In this document: one piece after another, positions 59,814 to 64,000 of the stretch
Numbering within the stretch: the first letter of the stretch is position 1
Layout: every line of letters begins with the position of its first letter
Source: Leptolyngbya sp. FACHB-8
GTDB lineage: Bacteria; Cyanobacteriota; Cyanobacteriia; Elainellales; Elainellaceae
Direction: 5' to 3'
DNA length: 64,000 nt
Assembly (NCBI RefSeq): GCF_014695575.1
Contig: NZ_JACJOO010000072.1
Coordinates: 1-64,000 of the forward strand
Notes under the pieces: model-generated
Database searches by the model: none
Told to the model about the DNA's origin: nothing
The model's input: only the letters and a program-made list of their open reading frames with translations
Program-made: the position numbers and the translations under genes

Positions 59814-62003
59814 ATGCCACGCTTGTCCCGTCCCTCGTTGCGATTCGTTTTGATTGTTCCGTTTGTTCTACAAATTTTTGGAACGGTGGGGTTAGTGGGT
59901 ATCCTGTCATTTCGCAATGGGCAACGGGCTGTCAATGATCTGGCCTCTCAACTCCGGGGTGAGATTGCGGCTCGAATCGAACAGCAACTACGCAGCTATG
60001 TCAATTCCCCCTTTTTGTTGAACCAGATCAATGTCAGTGCCATGCAACAAGGCAGCCTGAATATGACCCGCTTACCGGATGCCTATCCCCTCTGGCAACA
60101 GGCTCGAACCTTTCCTGCAACTAACTTGATCTATTGTGGCCGTGAGTCTGATGGGGCATTTATGGGGGTCGGGCGGCCTAACGTTCCTGCGGGCCAAGAT
60201 ACGTTTGAGGTGCAAACCAGCAACGCTTCCACGAACTACCTATTCCGATACTCGGCCATTGATACAGAAGGTAATGTGGACAAGGTCGTGCGGCGAGGCG
60301 ATCGCCCCTACGATCCCCGGGTTCGCCCCTGGTACAAGGCCGCTCAGGAGACGAAACAACCGGTTTGGAGTGATATCTACCTTGATTTTGATGCTCGGGT
60401 TCCAGTGATTACCGCCAGTCAGCCCGTGTTTGAACGTAGAAGTGGGCAATTTCTGGGGGTGTGCGCCGTGGATTTTCTCCTCTCGCAGGAGTTGGATACC
60501 TTCCTGAGTCAGTTGAATGTGGGAAAGACTGGAGAGACCTTTATTCTGGAGCGCTCGGGCACCGTCATTTCCAGTTCTAGTTCCACAGAGGAGGATTTGC
60601 TCGTCGGGGAAGATGACAATCTGCGGCGGATTCAGGCGGTTCAGAGCAAAAATCCTACCGTACGAGCAACGGCCCAATTTCTGGAAGATCAATTCGGCAC
60701 CCTGGCGCGAATTCAGGAGCCTCAGCAGCTAAGTTTCACCCGAGAGGGGGAGGGGCTTCGCTTCGCTGGGGGCGATCGCCAATTCGTTCAGGTTACTCCC
60801 TTCCAGGATGGCAAGGGGCTGGATTGGTTAATTGTGGTGGTGATTCCAGAATCAGATTTTATGGCCCAGATTCAAGCCAATACCTATAACACTGTCCTGC
60901 TTTGCTTTGGGGCATTAGGGCTGGCAACCGGGCTGGGCATTCTGACCGCTCGCCAAATCACCCGTCCTATTCTCAACCTCAGCACAGCTTCCCAAATCCT
61001 CGCTGCTAAGGCGAGCTCTGCTGATCTAGGTAAAGAAACGGGTATCGCCGCTATCAAATCCAGCGGTATTGCAGAAATTGAAAGTTTGGCCCAATCTTTT
61101 GAGCAAATGGCCCATCAGCTTCAGGATGCATTTCTAGCCCTGGAAACCACAAATGAAGCGTTGGAAGATCGGGTCGAGCAACGTACCCAGGAGCTCCAGG
61201 TTGCGAATAGTGAAATTACCAAACTGAATCAACAGTTACAGGCTGAAAACCTGCGCATGGGAGCGGAACTGGAGGTTGCTCGCCAGATGCAGCAGATGAT
61301 TTTACCGCGGGAGCATGAGTTGACGGCGATCGCCGACCTTGACATTGCAGGTTTTATGGAAGTAGCAACGGAGGTAGGTGGCGACTACTACGACATTATC
61401 TGTAATGAGGGTCGGGTTACAGTGGGAATTGGAGATGTCACCGGACACGGGTTACAGAGCGGTGTGCTGATGATTATGGTGCAAACTGCTGTCCGCACAT
61501 TGCTTGCAACCCGAGGAGAAGATTTGCCGCAGTTTTTGAATTTGCTGAATCAGGTGATTTACGAAAATGCACAACGGCTCAGTCCGGGTAAGAATTTAAC
61601 CCTAACCCTATTGGATTACCGGGATGGACAATTGCATGTCAGCGGCCAACATGAAGAAGTGCTAGTGGTACGGGCCAATGGCGAGTTGAAGCGACTCGAC
61701 ACCATAGACTTAGGGTTCCCATTGGGTATGGTGTCTGATATTCGAGAATTTGTCGCCCAAACTCAAATTCATTTGGAGCCGGGGGATGGGGTTGTACTCT
61801 ACACCGATGGCATTACCGAAGCGGAGAATGCTGACCGCCAATTTTATGGGATAGATAGGCTCATCACCGTGGTGAAAGAGCATTGGGATGAAACATCTCA
61901 ATTGATTCTGGAAACTGTATTGGAAGATGTGCGATCGCACATTGGCGACCACACCATTTTTGATGACCTGACCTTAATTGTTTTAAAGAAGAAGCTTGCA
62001 TAA
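59814..62003 (+). CDS. membrane PP2C/SpoIIE-type phosphatase with dCache and HAMP domains
   Basis: A 729-residue sensor phosphatase. One N-terminal helix (FVLIVPFVLQIFGTVGLVGI) precedes a double-Cache-like extracytoplasmic domain (about 40-355, with DPRVRPWYKAA typical of Cache), a second helix (VLLCFGALGLATGLGILTA), a HAMP domain, a coiled coil, and a PP2C catalytic domain from about 505 with VGGDYYD, IGDVTGHG, YTDGITEA and FDDLTLIVL. It should dephosphorylate a STAS protein, probably the one at 57283. It resembles RsbU and Synechocystis IcfG. It is divergent from the operon that encodes its likely partners. Confidence 0.94.
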   Translation: MPRLSRPSLRFVLIVPFVLQIFGTVGLVGILSFRNGQRAVNDLASQLRGEIAARIEQQLRSYVNSPFLLNQINVSAMQQGSLNMTRLPDAYPLWQQARTFPATNLIYCGRESDGAFMGVGRPNVPAGQDTFEVQTSNASTNYLFRYSAIDTEGNVDKVVRRGDRPYDPRVRPWYKAAQETKQPVWSDIYLDFDARVPVITASQPVFERRSGQFLGVCAVDFLLSQELDTFLSQLNVGKTGETFILERSGTVISSSSSTEEDLLVGEDDNLRRIQAVQSKNPTVRATAQFLEDQFGTLARIQEPQQLSFTREGEGLRFAGGDRQFVQVTPFQDGKGLDWLIVVVIPESDFMAQIQANTYNTVLLCFGALGLATGLGILTARQITRPILNLSTASQILAAKASSADLGKETGIAAIKSSGIAEIESLAQSFEQMAHQLQDAFLALETTNEALEDRVEQRTQELQVANSEITKLNQQLQAENLRMGAELEVARQMQQMILPREHELTAIADLDIAGFMEVATEVGGDYYDIICNEGRVTVGIGDVTGHGLQSGVLMIMVQTAVRTLLATRGEDLPQFLNLLNQVIYENAQRLSPGKNLTLTLLDYRDGQLHVSGQHEEVLVVRANGELKRLDTIDLGFPLGMVSDIREFVAQTQIHLEPGDGVVLYTDGITEAENADRQFYGIDRLITVVKEHWDETSQLILETVLEDVRSHIGDHTIFDDLTLIVLKKKLA

Positions 62004-62084
62004 TCTTTTCGTAGTCGCCAAAACTGAAGCATTTTTGTTGACTGGGATGCATGAACCACTCCAACCAGAATGCACGAATACCAA

Positions 62085-62156
62085 TTCAATAAGAAGCTGC
62101 GCCTTTTCTGCGTCCTGACGCATCAGGACACAGAAAAGGCGCAGCTTCTTATTGAA
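62085..62156. repeat. 34-bp hairpin, longest in the window
   Basis: An outer 26-bp perfect stem (62085-62110 with 62131-62156) continues into an inner 7-bp stem (GTCCTGA/TCAGGAC, 62112-62118 with 62123-62129) after one mismatch; loop CGCA. Confidence 0.9.
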
Positions 62157-62157
62157 A

Positions 62158-62282
62158 CTTCAGTTCGGGATAAGCTGAAGTGCCCATTTTGGCGTGCGCA
62201 AAGCGCACGCCAAAATGAGCGTTTTCGAGTGCCGCGCAACGCGCGGCACTCGAAAACACCCTTAACCCGAACTCAGGTTATT
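62158..62282. mobile_element. MITE-like element, family C copy 2, with nested hairpin
   Basis: The left end has TTCAGTTCGGGATAAGC and the right end CTTAACCCGAACTCAGGTTA, inverted copies of the family C end. Inside are a hairpin shared with copy 1 (62185-62199 with 62203-62217, AAA loop) and a second perfect 17-bp hairpin (62221-62237 with 62241-62257, AAC loop) absent from copy 1. Confidence 0.65.
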
Positions 62283-62421
62283 GAAAAGACATCACTGAGC
62301 CAACCAGTGGACGCACTGACACAGTGCATCCGCTAGGGGTGGATAGAAACCCAATAAACAGGTTGAAAAAGGGTATGCAGATGCTCTTGCAATGGCTTAA
62401 ATTGCAAGAGCAATTCGGGCT

Positions 62422-64000
62422 TTATGATTCTGAATCTCGCACATAGGCGGTCTGCTTGGCTGATATTTGGGAATAGACCGGGGAACTCTCCGAGGCCGGA
62501 AGCAGCAACTCTTCTGGGGAATCATCCTCATCCTCATCCCACCGAGGAATATTCTCTCGAACCGGTTTAGAGGCACGGTTGGCAACGGTACCCAGCAGGG
62601 GTAGGTCGTATTCTTTAATTTTCTTGATGCTCTGAGCCACCTTGGAACGGCTGGTCTGGCGGACCGACACCACCATCAAAATTCCATCAGCGTTAGCGGC
62701 TATAAAATTAGCATCCACCGCTTCCACCAGGTTGGGGCTGTCATAGATCACCAAATCATAAAGCGATTCCAATTTGCCCATTAACCCCTTCATTTGAGGC
62801 GATGCCATCAGGCGTGTGAGCCCAGATGTAACCGGTCCGGTCGTGAGCACATCCAGGTTTTCTACCTCAGGTGCGGATTGAATTACCTCATCGTGACTGG
62901 CTTTGCGGCGCAGTATATCCGACAGACCCCGGTTGTTGGACAAGCGCAACTTCCGGTGAACCTGGGGCGATCGCAAATTGGTATCGACCAATAGCACCCG
63001 CTGCCCTGTTGCCGCCGCCGCCCGAGCCAGATGTAAGGAGGTGGTGGTTTTTCCATCCCCCGGAGTGGCTGAGCAGACAACGAGCGATCGCACGGGTGAC
63101 GTGCTATGTAAGAACCTGAGATTGGTATGGAGGGTTTCAAATGCCTCCTGAAAATCAAACGACCCCTGGCTCAACTCTTCAATCTGACCATTGGAGTGGG
63201 AGATCGTAACCAGTTGGAGAGACGGATCGCCATCGGTGCAGACAGGGATGATGCCCAATCGTGGAGCGGGTACCAGATCCTTTACATCATCCACATCGTA
63301 AAAGGTATCTTGCTTCCGTTCGATCAAGATTGAAAGACCCAGGCCCAGAGCCAAACCAGCAGCAGCTCCCGCTGCCAACGCCTTCATGTTACTGCTGGGG
63401 GTGCCAATGGCATTGCCGAATTCATCCTTGGGTACCTGAGGTTCTGCAATGACTTCCCAGGGCACTTCGTTCTGAGCTGCGGCAACTCTCAAAGATTCTC
63501 GCTGGCTTTGTAACTGGTTCAGGGTTTGGGTTGCAATCTGCAACTGTCGCTGAAGTTCGATATAGCGTCGCGAAATTTCAGGAAACTGCTGCACTTGCTG
63601 TTCTACAGCGACCCGGTTTTGAGCCAGGATGCGGTTCCGTACCTCTAGAACTTGAAGCTGATTGGTAGTTTCAACTAATTGGTCAATTAACCCAAGCCGT
63701 ACGTCGTCCTGGAAGGTTGTCAGTTCCGTATTTTGGTCAACCTGAGCCAGGCCTCCCAAAATCTGCTGACTCCGCTGGGACAGCAAGTTATAAAGATTGT
63801 CTCGCCGTTCAAGCAGGCGTTGTACGGGAGGGGCTTCATCGCTCCAACGGGCTCTTTCAGTGGCCAGTTGTGCTTCCAGGTCATTCATATTTGTCAGCAA
63901 TTGCTGATAACGAGGGTCCTGGCTAATGGCAGCTACGGCGATCGCTTCATCTGGGGTGAGCTGCAATTGACGTTGAAGTGCCGTGTAGAGTGTTCGGGTT
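62422..64000 (-). CDS. Wzc/CapB-type tyrosine kinase / polysaccharide chain-length regulator (partial)
   Basis: The N-terminus lies beyond the window end; the frame is open to base 64000. The visible part of more than 520 residues has a periplasmic coiled coil (LQVLEVRNRILAQNRVAVEQ onward), a C-terminal membrane helix (MKALAAGAAAGLALGLGLSI), and a BY-kinase domain with Walker A ATPGDGKTTT, A' VLLVDTNLRSP and Walker B LVIYDSPN. The C-terminal tail has only two tyrosines (VYSQISAKQTAYV), weaker than the usual Tyr cluster. It should control export of exopolysaccharide. Confidence 0.93.
   Translation of the reverse strand, partial: TRTLYTALQRQLQLTPDEAIAVAAISQDPRYQQLLTNMNDLEAQLATERARWSDEAPPVQRLLERRDNLYNLLSQRSQQILGGLAQVDQNTELTTFQDDVRLGLIDQLVETTNQLQVLEVRNRILAQNRVAVEQQVQQFPEISRRYIELQRQLQIATQTLNQLQSQRESLRVAAAQNEVPWEVIAEPQVPKDEFGNAIGTPSSNMKALAAGAAAGLALGLGLSILIERKQDTFYDVDDVKDLVPAPRLGIIPVCTDGDPSLQLVTISHSNGQIEELSQGSFDFQEAFETLHTNLRFLHSTSPVRSLVVCSATPGDGKTTTSLHLARAAAATGQRVLLVDTNLRSPQVHRKLRLSNNRGLSDILRRKASHDEVIQSAPEVENLDVLTTGPVTSGLTRLMASPQMKGLMGKLESLYDLVIYDSPNLVEAVDANFIAANADGILMVVSVRQTSRSKVAQSIKKIKEYDLPLLGTVANRASKPVRENIPRWDEDEDDSPEELLLPASESSPVYSQISAKQTAYVRDSES

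Larger units (their letters stand above)
62004..62421. other. 418-bp region of stacked hairpins
   Basis: The space between the convergent phosphatase and BY-kinase genes holds the three hairpins listed below and no gene. Confidence 0.7.

Overview
The window reads as chromosomal DNA of a cyanobacterium, most likely a filamentous, gas-vacuolate Leptolyngbya/Oscillatoriales-type organism. Supporting signs are the many copies of the cyanobacterial octamer HIP1 (GCGATCGC), a cyanobacterial-type ATP synthase operon with separate b and b' genes and an Atp1 gene, two phycobilisome linkers (apcE, cpcG), a gas-vesicle cluster, a class III adenylyl cyclase and type IV pilus genes. No rRNA, tRNA, CRISPR array, transposase or prophage was recognised.

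Layout. 0.2-6.3 kb (minus): atp operon in the order atp1-a-c-b'-b-delta-alpha-gamma, closed by a terminator; beta and epsilon are absent, as usual in cyanobacteria. 6.5-12.8 kb: a methyltransferase divergent from apcE, then cpcG. ApcE has four linker repeats, which predicts a pentacylindrical phycobilisome core. 13.0-18.6 kb: a DUF1818 gene, then gvpA-gvpC-gvpN-gvpJ, small ORFs, gvpK. 18.6-23.8 kb: XPB-like helicase, tpiA, RecQ-type helicase, REC-histidine kinase. 24.2-30.2 kb: rimP-nusA-ylxR-infB. 30.3-34.1 kb (minus): carotenoid oxygenase, a CobA-HemD fusion, coaE. 34.5 kb: ClC-type channel. 35.9-42.4 kb: a probable nitrogen-scavenging locus with a stand-alone allophanate-hydrolase C-domain homologue divergent from an M20 amidase/carbamoylase, followed by a four-gene polyamine-type ABC importer; a canonical NtcA box plus -10 lies in the divergent promoter. 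42.6-45.4 kb: a caspase-like protease with an EF-hand-like loop and an orphan sugar-binding lipoprotein. 46.0-51.1 kb: pilM-pilN-pilO-pilQ. 51.3-55.2 kb: InrS-like nickel sensor, HtrA protease, double zinc-ribbon protein, alanine racemase. 55.4-62.0 kb: a partner-switching module (PP2C phosphatase, HATPase kinase, STAS protein) interleaved with an adenylyl cyclase and a diguanylate cyclase. 62.4 kb to the edge: a BY-kinase-type exopolysaccharide protein cut by the window end.

Three things stand out. (1) GvpC and GvpN carry a homologous C-terminal winged-helix-like module, and small ORFs sit where gvpX lies in Anabaena. (2) The adenylyl and diguanylate cyclases share an N-terminal coiled-coil module with two EHGD motifs at identical 53-residue spacing, in the same operon as the partner-switch kinase and its STAS partner. 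(3) Many intergenic regions hold a long, almost perfect hairpin (stems of about 12-34 bp, loops often 3-5 nt, several centred on the ultrastable GCGAAGC mini-hairpin); many are framed by short terminal inverted repeats that fall into at least four families, suggesting small non-autonomous elements whose central palindrome differs from copy to copy.
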